Assembly: GCA_021738105.1 (NCBI GenBank)
Contig: JAIPCS010000049.1
Span: 1 to 17,337 of the forward strand
Direction of reading: 5' to 3'
Source of the DNA: Sulfuritalea sp.
GTDB taxonomy: Bacteria > Pseudomonadota > Gammaproteobacteria > Burkholderiales > Rhodocyclaceae
DNA length: 17,337 nt
Part shown: in pieces, positions 1-7,794 of the stretch
Position numbering within the stretch: position 1 is the first letter of the stretch
Layout: every line of letters starts with the position of its first letter
The notes under the pieces: generated by a model
What the model was told of the DNA's origin: nothing
The model's database searches: none
What the model saw: the letters and a program-made list of their open reading frames with translations, nothing else
Program-made: the position numbers and the translations under genes

Positions 1-969
1 TTCGTGCGCGCCATGCAAGGTGGTGAAATGCTGCTCACCACCTACGGCCGCAGCTCGGGATTTTGTATCGATCCCATCGAGAAGAAACCGCTCAACCACT
101 TCTATCCCGGCTCCAGCGTACTGTCCTTCGGCACCGCCGGCTGCAATCTGGCCTGCAAGTTTTGCCAGAACTGGGATATCTCCAAGTCGCGCGACATGGA
201 CCGCTTGATGGACGATGCGACACCTGCCGCCATTGCCCGGGCGGCACAGGCGCATCAATCAGGAAGCGTGGCGTTTACCTATAACGATCCGGTGATCTTC
301 GCCGAGTACGCAATGGATACGGCCGATGCCTGCCATGCCGTCGGGGTCAGGACGGTGGCGGTGACGGCCGGCTACATGCATCCGGAACCGGCTCGTGAGT
401 TCTATTCAAAAATGGACGCGGCCAACGTCGACCTCAAGGCCTTCAGTGACGACTTTTATGTGAAGCTCTGCGGCGCACATTTGCAACCGGTGCTTGATTT
501 GCTGGTGATGATTCATCACGAAACGGATTGCTGGCTGGAAATCACCACGCTGTTGATCCCGGGCCAGAATGATGGCGACGAGGAACTGAAGGCCCTGGCA
601 AACTGGGTATCGAGGGAGCTCGGGCCGGATGTACCCCTGCATTTTTCCGCTTTCCATCCTGACTGGAAGATGAGTGACATCCCGGCCACGCCGCCGGTGA
701 CGCTGAGCCGCGCACGCCGCATTGCCATGAACGCCGGTCTGCGCTATGTCTATACCGGCAATGTTCACGACAAAGCCGGGGATACCACCCACTGCCCGGC
801 CTGCAACAAGCCCGTGATCGAGCGGGACTGGTATCGCATACTCGGCTACGCGCTTGATGCCGAGGGGCACTGCCGGCATTGCGGGGCGAGTGTTGCCGGC
901 CGCTTTGGTGAATTCACCCAGCCCTTTGGACCCAGGCGCATTCCGGTGCGCCTGCACACCGCCACCTGA
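1..969 (+). CDS. amrS: AmmeMemoRadiSam system radical SAM enzyme (5' partial)
   Basis: Radical SAM protein of the AmmeMemoRadiSam group, which usually occurs with an AMMECR1-domain protein and a MEMO1-like protein; the reaction is not established. The frame is open from base 1 (Phe-Val-Arg-Ala-Met), so the gene begins upstream of the window and probably lacks about 35-40 N-terminal residues that carry a Cys-rich stretch in homologues. Numbering from the GTG at base 4, the [4Fe-4S]/SAM cluster motif CxxxCxxC is C47-C51-C54 (CNLACKFC). Family-typical stretches follow: FTYNDPVIF near 91-99, NVDLKAF near 141-147 and HFSAFHPDWKM near 213-223. The C-terminus has two CxxC pairs (C264/C267 and C290/C293) that could form a zinc knuckle or hold a second metal site. 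The partner genes are not in the window and may lie upstream. Family assignment is strong, biochemical role open. Confidence 0.9.
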   Translation, partial: FVRAMQGGEMLLTTYGRSSGFCIDPIEKKPLNHFYPGSSVLSFGTAGCNLACKFCQNWDISKSRDMDRLMDDATPAAIARAAQAHQSGSVAFTYNDPVIFAEYAMDTADACHAVGVRTVAVTAGYMHPEPAREFYSKMDAANVDLKAFSDDFYVKLCGAHLQPVLDLLVMIHHETDCWLEITTLLIPGQNDGDEELKALANWVSRELGPDVPLHFSAFHPDWKMSDIPATPPVTLSRARRIAMNAGLRYVYTGNVHDKAGDTTHCPACNKPVIERDWYRILGYALDAEGHCRHCGASVAGRFGEFTQPFGPRRIPVRLHTAT

Positions 970-1268
970 GCAAACACCGTCTCGCCATTCGCTGCACGAG
1001 GAAACTCGCCTGCGAAACGAAGCCTCTTTTATTCGACCGTCTGGAAGCGCAGAATCAGCATTCAACCGAGTAGAGCCCGCGACTATTCGCGTGTTTCACG
1101 GATGAACAGAGCGAGACGCTTGTGGGAAACTTCGACCAGCAGTGATCAGAAAAATACGAAAGTATGGCTTCAAGTTGACAGACGATTCTGTCCTTACCTT
1201 GCAGTGAAGCAGTAATAGACGACCCGGTATTTGACCGTAATCTCACAAAAGTACTGACTGTTTGCACT
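970..1268. other. 299-bp intergenic region upstream of the HD-GYP gene
   Basis: No credible gene is seen here; short frames on both strands lack a ribosome site or a recognisable product. The left end holds the hairpin at 988-1016. A consensus -35 hexamer TTGACA lies at 1175-1180, but no good -10 hexamer sits 16-18 bases further on, so I do not call a promoter. The stretch before the HD-GYP start at 1269 has no obvious Shine-Dalgarno sequence. Confidence 0.5.
988..1033 (+). terminator. Possible weak terminator after the radical SAM gene
   Basis: Starting 19 bases after the stop there is a nested hairpin. The outer stem TTCGC (988-992) pairs with GCGAA (1012-1016). The inner stem CGAG (997-1000) pairs with CTCG (1005-1008) around a GAAA tetraloop. 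A T-rich run (1027-1033) follows about 10 nt later rather than immediately, so this is only a candidate. Confidence 0.3.
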
Positions 1269-2696
1269 ATGTTTTTTGCGCCCATTCGAGATGGCTTCAA
1301 TGAACTGAGCTTCCGCATTGACGAAAGCAACCTGTCAACGCGTGCGGAGCAACTGCGCGTCCGGTTAAAGACCTACCCCATCCTTGTGACGTCCCAGGCA
1401 TTGCTGCAGCTCTTGTTTGTCGTCGTTCTATGGAACCACTCGGAACATCGTCAATTGCTGCTTTGGATCGCCTGTACCTACGTATTTCATGCGTGGGAAA
1501 TAATCAAGTGGCGAAATGATCGTGAATCCCTGAACACCATTACCGACTGTCGGGCATGGAGTCGACACTTTACCTTGCTGGCGCTGGGTGTCGGCCTGCT
1601 GTGGGGCTCGGCGTTCATGTACTTTTTTCCTCCGGGCATTGAACAGCAGTTGCTGCTGATCTGCCTGATGCTGGCCCTCGCCGCTGGATCGGTCACCATG
1701 ATCTCGGTGCACAGTCCATCCACCTATGCCTATCTGTCCGGCGTCATGCTGCCCCTCACGTTCCGCGTCATGGCCGTTGATGACGAGCCCCATCGCGCCA
1801 TTGCCTACATGTTGATGGTTTTTCTGGTGGTAATCGTCGCTGCCGGTCGCGAGCTGCAGAAAATGATCTTTGTATCACTCAATCAGGGTTTCGAAAATCT
1901 CGCACTGGTGAAACAGCTCACCTTGCAAAAAGGCCTGCTCGAGGAAGCCAATAGTGAGGTCGAGGCGAGTAACGAACTGTTGCGCGATGAAAGCAAACTG
2001 CTTGAAACGCTGGTGCAGGAGCGCACCGCCGAGTTGCTTGCTAAAACTGTTGAAGTGGTTGCCATACAAGACGTGATGATCATGGCGATGTGTTCCCTGT
2101 CCGAAGCCCGCGACAACGAAACCGGAAATCACATCAAACGCACCCAGCTCTACGTTCGCGAATTGGCAAAGCATCTCCAGCAACACGAACGATTCAGTTC
2201 GTTTCTCGACGACGAGACTGTCGAGGCGCTGTTCAAGGTGGCGCCGCTGCACGATATCGGCAAGGTCGGCATCCCCGATGCCATCCTGCTCAAGCCCGGC
2301 AAACTCACCGCCGACGAGTTCGAGATCATGAAGACGCACACCACACTTGGCGGCAATGCCATCGCCTTGTCCGGGGAAGACAACCGCCTGCAGGACAACA
2401 GCTACCTGGTTCTTGCACGACAGATTGCGACCGGGCACCACGAAAAATGGGATGGAAGCGGCTACCCCAATGGACTGAAAGCGAACGATATCCCGATTTC
2501 TGCACGCTTGATGGCGGTAGCCGATGTTTACGATGCACTGATCAGCCGCCGCATATACAAGGACGGGTTTAGCCATGAGCACGCGGTGGGGATGATTGTC
2601 GAAGGGCGTGGCAAACACTTCGATCCCGATGTGGTCGACGCCTTGCTGCAGATTCAGCCGGTGTTTCAGGGAATCGCGCAGCAATACAGCGATTGA
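1269..2696 (+). CDS. Membrane-anchored HD-GYP domain protein, probable c-di-GMP phosphodiesterase
   Basis: A 475-residue protein. Residues about 36-196 form roughly six hydrophobic segments (near 36-56, 62-80, 102-121, 126-147, 153-170 and 179-196), a multi-pass sensor-like module that I cannot assign to a named MASE family. Residues about 205-265 are Leu/Glu-rich and look like a signalling coiled coil. The HD-GYP domain occupies about 268-470: ARDNETGNHIKR (first metal His H288), the HD pair H328-D329 in PLHDIGKVGIP, H390/H391, and the GYP motif G398-Y399-P400. In this family these residues hold a di-iron or tri-iron site that hydrolyses c-di-GMP to GMP, and all are intact here. No GGDEF or receiver domain is present, so the input is probably the membrane module. 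The ATG at 1269 lacks a clear ribosome site, and a later start would remove part of the cytoplasmic N-terminus. Monocistronic and convergent with the next gene. Confidence 0.9.
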   Translation: MFFAPIRDGFNELSFRIDESNLSTRAEQLRVRLKTYPILVTSQALLQLLFVVVLWNHSEHRQLLLWIACTYVFHAWEIIKWRNDRESLNTITDCRAWSRHFTLLALGVGLLWGSAFMYFFPPGIEQQLLLICLMLALAAGSVTMISVHSPSTYAYLSGVMLPLTFRVMAVDDEPHRAIAYMLMVFLVVIVAAGRELQKMIFVSLNQGFENLALVKQLTLQKGLLEEANSEVEASNELLRDESKLLETLVQERTAELLAKTVEVVAIQDVMIMAMCSLSEARDNETGNHIKRTQLYVRELAKHLQQHERFSSFLDDETVEALFKVAPLHDIGKVGIPDAILLKPGKLTADEFEIMKTHTTLGGNAIALSGEDNRLQDNSYLVLARQIATGHHEKWDGSGYPNGLKANDIPISARLMAVADVYDALISRRIYKDGFSHEHAVGMIVEGRGKHFDPDVVDALLQIQPVFQGIAQQYSD

Positions 2697-2719
2697 GGCA
2701 GTTTCCCGGAGCCACGGTC

Positions 2720-2736
2720 GCGGCATTGCCTGCCGC
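2720..2736. terminator. Hairpin between convergent genes, weak terminator candidate
   Basis: GCGGCA (2720-2725) and TGCCGC (2731-2736) form a perfect 6-bp stem with a 5-nt loop in the 116-bp gap between the convergent HD-GYP and flavin monooxygenase genes. No T-tract follows on either strand, so termination would not be classical. Confidence 0.25.
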
Positions 2737-2812
2737 TTCGCCGTCTCACCAGCGCCGACTTTTTGGCCTGGCTTGACGGTTTCCGCTGTGCTTCAGACGT
2801 CCGGCTGAGATC

Positions 2813-3814
2813 TCATGCCGCGCAGGCTGCGGCAGCTATGTCGAGCGAGCGCAAGCGCAGATTCGGGTCGAAAATATCGCACACCAGCATGAACTCGTCG
2901 GCGGCGGTGGCCTGCACCAAAGCGGCAAGCCCCTGGACCACCGTTTCCGGCCCACCGATCACGGCGGCAGCGAGAAAATCATCCACAGCGGCGCGTTCCT
3001 GTGGATGCAACTGCGACAGATAGTTTTCCACCGGTGGCGGCAGGCGTCCGCGGCTGCCATGCAGGATGCCAAGAACGCGCTGATAGGTACTACTGGCAAG
3101 AAATTGGGCTTCTGCATCGCTGGGAGCGGCAATCAGCGGCACGCCGATCACCACATACGGCTTTGCCAGTACGGTGGATGGTCGAAAACTCTGGCGGTAG
3201 GTATCAAGGGCTTGCAACAGCAAGCCCGGTGCGAAATGCGAGGCGAAGGCATAGGGCAGGCCCCGCTCGCCGGCCAGACGCGCCGAAAACAGGCTCGACC
3301 CCAGCAACCAGATCGGCACCTCGGTCCCTGCACCGGGAATCGCGGTAATTCGTTGATTTGCCTCCGGCACGGCAAGCAGATGCTGGAGTTCGGCGACATC
3401 GCGCGGAAAATCCGCTTCGCTCTCCGCCCGATCACGACGCAAGGCACGCATGGTCAGCCGATCAGTTCCCGGCGCCCTGCCCAGACCCAGGTCGATACGA
3501 TTGGGGTAGAGCTCGGCGAGCGTGCCGAAGGCCTCGGCGACCACCAGCGGCGCATGGTTGGGGAGCATGACACCGCCCGAGCCGACCCGGATGGTTTGGG
3601 TGCCGCCCGCGATGTAGCCAACCAGCACCGCCGTGGCGGAACTGGCGATCCCCGGCATGTTGTGATGTTCGGCCAGCCAGTAGCGTTTAAAGCCCAGGGA
3701 CTCGGCGTGTCGCGCCGTACGCAGCGAAATTGCCAGTGCATCGGCAACGCTGCCGCCTTCGCGCACGGCAACAAGGTCGAGCATCGACAGGGCGAGATTT
3801 TTCAGTGTGGTCAT
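2813..3814 (-). CDS. LLM class flavin-dependent oxidoreductase (luciferase-like, YhbW/MsnO8 type)
   Basis: A 333-residue protein of the bacterial luciferase-like fold, a TIM barrel that binds FMN or F420; a betaproteobacterial member of this subgroup probably uses FMN. It matches the 'luciferase family oxidoreductase, group 1' type that includes E. coli YhbW. Visible signatures are [23 protein letters not shown] (about 44-66, described here in part: LAEHHNM), [13 protein letters not shown] (78-90), [24 protein letters not shown] (about 93-116) and a C-terminal IGGPETV stretch (287-293) typical of the family. I chose the ATG at 3814 because GGAAGGA lies just upstream; a longer frame reaches 3883 but its extra 23 residues look unlike the family. 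The substrate is unknown. It lies 95 bp downstream of a small same-strand gene and may share a transcript with it. Confidence 0.88.
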   Translation of the reverse strand: MTTLKNLALSMLDLVAVREGGSVADALAISLRTARHAESLGFKRYWLAEHHNMPGIASSATAVLVGYIAGGTQTIRVGSGGVMLPNHAPLVVAEAFGTLAELYPNRIDLGLGRAPGTDRLTMRALRRDRAESEADFPRDVAELQHLLAVPEANQRITAIPGAGTEVPIWLLGSSLFSARLAGERGLPYAFASHFAPGLLLQALDTYRQSFRPSTVLAKPYVVIGVPLIAAPSDAEAQFLASSTYQRVLGILHGSRGRLPPPVENYLSQLHPQERAAVDDFLAAAVIGGPETVVQGLAALVQATAADEFMLVCDIFDPNLRLRSLDIAAAACAA

Positions 3815-3909
3815 GGGTTCCTTCCGTGGATTCGGGTGACTCTGCGGCCAACCACAGTATGCCGGTTTATCACCGCCAATCAAAAACCGATCCGGACCGC
3901 CATGCGTGA

Positions 3910-4173
3910 TCAGGCTGCAGCGTGATGTTCCAGATACTGCTTGAGCACACTCTTGAGCATTGCCGTGTGCTTGCGGTCTCCCTTCAGTTTCGCCTGCTTG
4001 ATGTCATCCAGAATCATGCGCTTGATGCGCTTCTCTCCACCCGGAAGATGCTCAAGGTAGCTTCCAAGTTCAACCGCGAGCAACTCCGGCAAATGCTCGT
4101 GCTCTGCGATGGCGAGGATTTCTTCCTCGGTCAGGCCGGACATGTCGATACAGTCTTGCAGTGATAAGTACAT
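3910..4173 (-). CDS. Small conserved hypothetical protein, 87 aa
   Basis: I do not recognise a named family. The ATG at 4173 is preferred over the longer frame (4233) because GGAG lies 5-6 nt upstream. The product is charged and predicted all-helical: an N-terminal acidic helix ([20 protein letters not shown], about 15-34), a middle [11 protein letters not shown] segment and a Lys/Arg-rich C-terminal half (about 48-82), ending in HHAAA. No signal peptide, membrane segment or Cys pair is seen. The acidic/basic split and helix-turn-helix-like N-terminus could suit a small binding or regulatory protein, but that is inference only. It lies between the hemerythrin gene (116 bp upstream) and the flavin monooxygenase gene (95 bp downstream), all on the minus strand. 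Confidence 0.7.
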   Translation of the reverse strand: MYLSLQDCIDMSGLTEEEILAIAEHEHLPELLAVELGSYLEHLPGGEKRIKRMILDDIKQAKLKGDRKHTAMLKSVLKQYLEHHAAA

Positions 4174-4204
4174 GGCACTCTCCGTTTGATGGATGCTTGC
4201 TTCC

Positions 4205-4233
4205 ATCCTAGGTCGAGAACCGCCAACATTCAA
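4205..4233 (-). promoter_or_regulatory. Candidate sigma-70 promoter for the 87-aa gene
   Basis: Read on the minus strand, a TTGAAT hexamer (4228-4233) is followed after 17 bp by TAGGAT (4205-4210); each matches its consensus at 4 of 6 positions. Transcription would start about 25 nt before the ATG at 4173. A 6-bp inverted repeat (GATGGA 4188-4193, TCCATC 4202-4207) overlaps the -10 and the start region and could be a regulator site or leader hairpin. Confidence 0.4.
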
Positions 4234-4289
4234 ATGACTTGCTGAATATCAACTCGGTTTCCCCGCGCGCTGAACGTCAATGAACGTTT

Positions 4290-4691
4290 TCAATCTGGTT
4301 CGTTGATCTTTCCCTTGTACTGCATGTCCGTCACCAGAATATGGCTGACCAGCCAGTTCTTGAGATAGGAGACGACCGTTTCCGTGATGTAGAACGAAGA
4401 TGCCCCGCCTGCGTTGTATGAAGCTTTTACGGCTTCGAGCCAGTTCGTGAAACTTCGATGCGAGGCAAAGTGTTCCTCCAGATTATCCATGTCGGTGGCA
4501 GCCAGCAAGGATTCTTCAAGACGGAAATGGGTGCTGACATAGTCGTCCAGCAGCTCGAAAGTTTCCGCAATGCGGCTATTGCCGCCTCGCGCATCGACCA
4601 GGCGATTGGTGATTTCCACCAGGGTTTGGTGATGCTGATCCAGGATTGGATGGCCAACGCTAAACGACGGTTTCCAAGTTATTTTTTCCAT
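4290..4691 (-). CDS. Bacteriohemerythrin
   Basis: A 133-residue single-domain hemerythrin, a four-helix bundle that reversibly binds O2 at a non-haem di-iron centre. All expected ligands are visible: H20 in LDQHH, H55 and E59 in HFRLEE, H74 and H78 in EEHFASH, and H117 and D122 in SHILVTD. The length is normal for a free-standing cytoplasmic bacteriohemerythrin with no fused signalling domain. Its ATG lies 9 nt after the dctM stop on the same strand, so it is probably the last gene of the TRAP-transporter transcript. No strong Shine-Dalgarno precedes it, which fits translation following from dctM. Family roles include O2 storage or delivery and sensing; which applies here is not shown by the sequence. 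Confidence 0.93.
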   Translation of the reverse strand: MEKITWKPSFSVGHPILDQHHQTLVEITNRLVDARGGNSRIAETFELLDDYVSTHFRLEESLLAATDMDNLEEHFASHRSFTNWLEAVKASYNAGGASSFYITETVVSYLKNWLVSHILVTDMQYKGKINEPD

Positions 4692-4700
4692 GAAACCAAT

Positions 4701-6002
4701 CTACTTTATGAGAGAAGGAAGCCACAGGCACAGACCCGGCACCAGAATCAGAAATGCAATGCGGAGCGTGTCAGCAACGATGAAAGGGATGACCGCACGA
4801 CTTACCCCCTTGATATCTACCCCCGGACTGGTCGCGATAATGACGAACAAGTTCATTCCCACCGGTGGTGTGATCAAACCCACTTCAACCACGGAAACCA
4901 TCACGATGCCAAACCAGATGGGATCGAAACCCAGGGATGTAACCAGCGGGAAAACAAAAGGCAAGGTCAGCAGAATCATGCTCAGGGAATCCATGAAACA
5001 GCCGAGCACAACAAAGAACACCATCAGCAATATCAGAACCGTGTATCTCCCCACGCCCAATCCGCCGATCCACTCCACCAGCATATGCGGCAACATGGTG
5101 GTTTCGATGAAGTAGTTGAAGATTGAAGTTCCGACAAGGATGAGGAATATCATTCCCGAAGTCGCGGCGGTTTCCTCGACACACTGCCGCAGCACGCGCA
5201 TCGACATTCGCTTTCGCGCAGCGGCCAAAAGAAAGGCGCCCAAAACTCCGACGGCGGCGGCTTCGGTCGGCGAAAACCAACCCAGATAGATGCCGCCAAT
5301 AACAGTTAGGAACAACAGAGCCACGGGCCAGATGGCCATCACGGATTTGAGTTTTTCCGCCGAGGTCATTGGCTCGCCTGCCGGGCCCACGGTCGGATCA
5401 ATCCGGACTTTCACCCACACCGCTCCCATGTACAACAAGGTGGCAAGAATGCCAGGCAGGATGGCAGCAGAAAACAGTTTGCCCACTGACTCTTCCGTCA
5501 AAATAGCGTAAATCACCATGATCACGCTTGGCGGAATCAAAACACCCAATGTCCCCCCCGCAGCGACCGAGGCGGCGGCAAAGCTGTTGTCATACTTGCG
5601 CTTGAGCATCTCGGGCATGGCGACACGGGCCATGGTCGCCACAGTTGCAAGGCTCGACCCGCAGATGGCGCCAAACGCGGCGCAGGCACCCACGGTAGAC
5701 ATGGCCAGCCCACCACGAAAATGGCCGACAAATGCGTGCACCGCTTGATACAGATCTTTCGACAGACCCGCATGTGCAGCAAAGACACCCATGAGAATAA
5801 ACAGCGGAACCACGGACAATCCGTACGGGAACACCGTTTCAAACGGCGCCGAACCCAAAATGAAACTGATGCTCTCCGGTCCATTCAGAACCAGCCCGCC
5901 AATGGCGCCGACCACGCCCATGGCAATAGCGATGGGAATTCGGACGGCAATGAGAAAAAGCAGCGCGCCAAAGGCCAGGACGCCCATCAGAGGTGGCGTC
6001 AT
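4701..6002 (-). CDS. dctM: TRAP transporter large permease, DctM subunit
   Basis: A 433-residue, highly hydrophobic protein of the DctM/TRAP-T large-subunit family, expected to span the inner membrane about 11-12 times and form the Na+-driven translocation channel. Family signatures are present: AFGAICGSSLATVATM in the first half, AAGGTLGVLIPPSVIMVIYA soon after, and GLITPPVGMNLFVI near the C-terminus; the two PP-containing stretches match the conserved re-entrant or substrate-path regions of the family. The ATG overlaps the dctQ stop in an ATGA arrangement (4 nt), so the two membrane subunits are translationally coupled. Full length, no frameshift. A hemerythrin gene follows 9 nt downstream. 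Confidence 0.95.
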   Translation of the reverse strand: MTPPLMGVLAFGALLFLIAVRIPIAIAMGVVGAIGGLVLNGPESISFILGSAPFETVFPYGLSVVPLFILMGVFAAHAGLSKDLYQAVHAFVGHFRGGLAMSTVGACAAFGAICGSSLATVATMARVAMPEMLKRKYDNSFAAASVAAGGTLGVLIPPSVIMVIYAILTEESVGKLFSAAILPGILATLLYMGAVWVKVRIDPTVGPAGEPMTSAEKLKSVMAIWPVALLFLTVIGGIYLGWFSPTEAAAVGVLGAFLLAAARKRMSMRVLRQCVEETAATSGMIFLILVGTSIFNYFIETTMLPHMLVEWIGGLGVGRYTVLILLMVFFVVLGCFMDSLSMILLTLPFVFPLVTSLGFDPIWFGIVMVSVVEVGLITPPVGMNLFVIIATSPGVDIKGVSRAVIPFIVADTLRIAFLILVPGLCLWLPSLIK

Positions 6003-6538
6003 GGCTTAGCAGTATGAGTCGCGGTCACTGAACCCGGCTTCGCCATGGTGGGGGCGGATTGTCCGAACAGGTTTTCGAGGGCGCGCAGCACCAGCCAAAG
6101 GGTGCTGATGGCAGAGCCAAAAACCAGCGGGAACCAGAAATAGATCTTTGGAATACCGAGCGTCAGCGTCACATCTCCGTACTCCCACTCCTGCAGTCCT
6201 TTAAGAGCTCCAAAATAGGCAACTGCCACCATGAATCCAGCCGCCAGCAGGAACATTGCCAGATCCGACAGTCGGCGCCAGAAGAAGGGGAGTTTGTCGA
6301 TGAAGAGCGAGATCGCCACATGACTGCGCGAAGTAAACGCGTACGGAATGGCGGTAAAGGCGGCGTACATCACCATCAACTGAGTGATCTCGACCGTTCC
6401 TTCTATCGAAAAGCCGAGCAGTTTGCGCCCCAGTACATCGATGACGGTCACCAGTACGGCGACGCAAAGCATGGCAATTCCCAGCCATGCCAACCATCCC
6501 ATGAAAACATCCAGCATTTTTGTCAATTTTGAAAACAT
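5999..6538 (-). CDS. dctQ: TRAP transporter small permease, DctQ subunit
   Basis: A 179-residue protein with about four membrane segments (near 12-38, 45-65, 85-110 and 128-150), the usual size and topology of the DctQ subunit that pairs with DctM in the inner membrane. The stretch EGTVEITQLMVMYAAFTAIPYAF carries the conserved Glu-rich segment seen in many DctQ proteins. The ATG at 6538 has a weak AGGG ribosome site about 9 nt upstream. It is 68 bp downstream of dctP, with a hairpin in the gap, and overlaps dctM by 4 nt. Confidence 0.92.
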   Translation of the reverse strand: MFSKLTKMLDVFMGWLAWLGIAMLCVAVLVTVIDVLGRKLLGFSIEGTVEITQLMVMYAAFTAIPYAFTSRSHVAISLFIDKLPFFWRRLSDLAMFLLAAGFMVAVAYFGALKGLQEWEYGDVTLTLGIPKIYFWFPLVFGSAISTLWLVLRALENLFGQSAPTMAKPGSVTATHTAKP

Positions 6539-6560
6539 GCAATCGACCCTGTGCAGACAA

Positions 6561-6591
6561 TAGAGCGTCGAGAATTAGCCCCGATGCTCTA
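6561..6591 (-). promoter_or_regulatory. Hairpin in the dctP-dctQ gap
   Basis: TAGAGCGTCG (6561-6570) and CGATGCTCTA (6582-6591) form a 10-bp inverted repeat with one mismatch and an 11-nt loop. No T-tract follows on the minus strand. Placed directly after the receptor gene, it fits a partial terminator or 3' stabiliser that lets the receptor be made in excess over the membrane subunits, as is common in binding-protein-dependent transport operons. Confidence 0.5.
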
Positions 6592-6606
6592 TAGCCTCTA
6601 CATCAA

Positions 6607-7638
6607 TTACTTGGCGTTATATTTTGCGGCTGCCGCTTTAGTTGCCTCGTAAAGCGCTTTTGGATCTTTCACGCCTTGCTTGGCAAGTTCCTCCAAATAC
6701 GCCGGGACGACCGGGGCCACCGCCGCTTCCCATTTCTTGCGAGCATCCGCATTGAAGGAAACAATCTTGTTACCTTTGGCGACTGAATTCGCCTGGCCCG
6801 GCTTGTCCCACTCGTTCCACCATTGACCCAACTTGGCAACCAGTGGTTTGCCGGAGGCTTTATCAATGCAGGACTTGGTGCTGGCCGAGAGTGCGTTGTA
6901 CTTCTTCTCGTTCATTACAAAGTAGAACGAGGTAGTGTACAAACCAACATCAGCGTGGTTGTCCAGAACTTCATGGAGCTTCATGCCGCCGATGGCATCC
7001 CACGGAAACACCGTGCCGTCGATCACGCCTTTTTGCAGGTTTTCATAAACTTGCGTCGGCGGTAGCCCGACCGGGTCGGCGCCCAACTGTTTCAGCATGA
7101 TGGAAATGGCCAGACTGGGAAAACGAATGCGCAGGCCTTTAAGGTCCTCGGGTGAATTTACGGCTTTGCCCTTGGTGTGAATGAGGCCGGGATTGTGGGC
7201 GTGAAGGGCCAGAACCTTGAGACCCTTGTACTCGTCGCCCAACATACCGCTCTCATACAAATCCCATAATGAGTTCGAGGCGGAAGATGCGCTGTCGAAC
7301 AACAAAGGCAGGTCAACAATCGAAGTGCGCGGCAAGCGACCACGGGGAATTCCGGTCAACCCGTGGGCGATATCGACGACTCCGGCCTTTACTTGGTCCA
7401 ATTGCTTGGCGACATGGCCAAACGCCGAACCGGCGGGAAATACCGTCACTTTTACTTCGCCCTTGGTACAGGCGCCGACTTCGTCAATCCAGCTTTTCAT
7501 GAATACAGATTGAAACGGATGTTTCGAAGGCATGAAATGACTAAGTTTCAACTCCTCGGCCCCAACTGAACTCGCAATACCCAAGGACATGCCCAGGGCC
7601 ACAACCAGTAACTTCATGCTGTAGTTTTTCATTTTCAT
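6607..7638 (-). CDS. dctP: TRAP transporter substrate-binding protein, DctP family
   Basis: A 343-residue periplasmic receptor. Residues 1-27 are a classical signal peptide with a Lys-rich start, a hydrophobic core (about 9-22) and probable cleavage after VGA27. The mature part follows the DctP pattern: LKLSHFMPSKHPFQ at the start, VKVTVFPAGSAFG near 62-74, and LKGLRIRFP near 167-174; an arginine in this last stretch (R172 or R170) normally salt-bridges the substrate carboxylate. Two cysteines (near 57 and in the KSCIDK segment) might form a disulphide. An AGGAGG site 5 nt upstream fixes the ATG at 7638. The ligand is probably an organic acid but cannot be identified from sequence; the neighbouring VOC gene hints at an aromatic or oxo-acid. 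It lies 156 bp after the VOC gene and before dctQ. Confidence 0.94.
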   Translation of the reverse strand: MKMKNYSMKLLVVALGMSLGIASSVGAEELKLSHFMPSKHPFQSVFMKSWIDEVGACTKGEVKVTVFPAGSAFGHVAKQLDQVKAGVVDIAHGLTGIPRGRLPRTSIVDLPLLFDSASSASNSLWDLYESGMLGDEYKGLKVLALHAHNPGLIHTKGKAVNSPEDLKGLRIRFPSLAISIMLKQLGADPVGLPPTQVYENLQKGVIDGTVFPWDAIGGMKLHEVLDNHADVGLYTTSFYFVMNEKKYNALSASTKSCIDKASGKPLVAKLGQWWNEWDKPGQANSVAKGNKIVSFNADARKKWEAAVAPVVPAYLEELAKQGVKDPKALYEATKAAAAKYNAK

Positions 7639-7794
7639 TAATTCCTCCTTGTGTTGAATGTCGTGCAGATCTCATTTTCAGAGTTGAATAGCACTCTTGA
7701 ACCATTTATACCTGAAATGCATCCGTCGATGCTCAGCATGTCGATCAAGTCCATGCGTACCCGCTCGGCAGGATGAAAAGACGCGAAGCGAAAC
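7639..7794 (-). other. 156-bp gap between the VOC gene and dctP
   Basis: There is no gene here. The right ribosome site of dctP (AGGAGG, minus strand) is at 7644-7649. A short 5-bp hairpin (GCATC 7719-7723, GATGC 7728-7732) is the only clear structure. dctP may have its own promoter here or be read from the VOC promoter; I see no strong hexamer pair. Confidence 0.4.

Noticed and set aside
1175..1203. TTGACA as a promoter for the HD-GYP gene
   Set aside because: The -35 is perfect, but no acceptable -10 hexamer lies 15-19 bp downstream.
1875..2726. 283-codon minus-strand frame opposite the HD-GYP gene
   Set aside because: Antisense to the conserved HD-GYP motifs; no supporting signals.
3005..3925. 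306-codon plus-strand frame opposite the flavin monooxygenase
   Set aside because: Antisense to a well-conserved LLM protein; Arg/Gln/His-rich composition, no recognisable domain.
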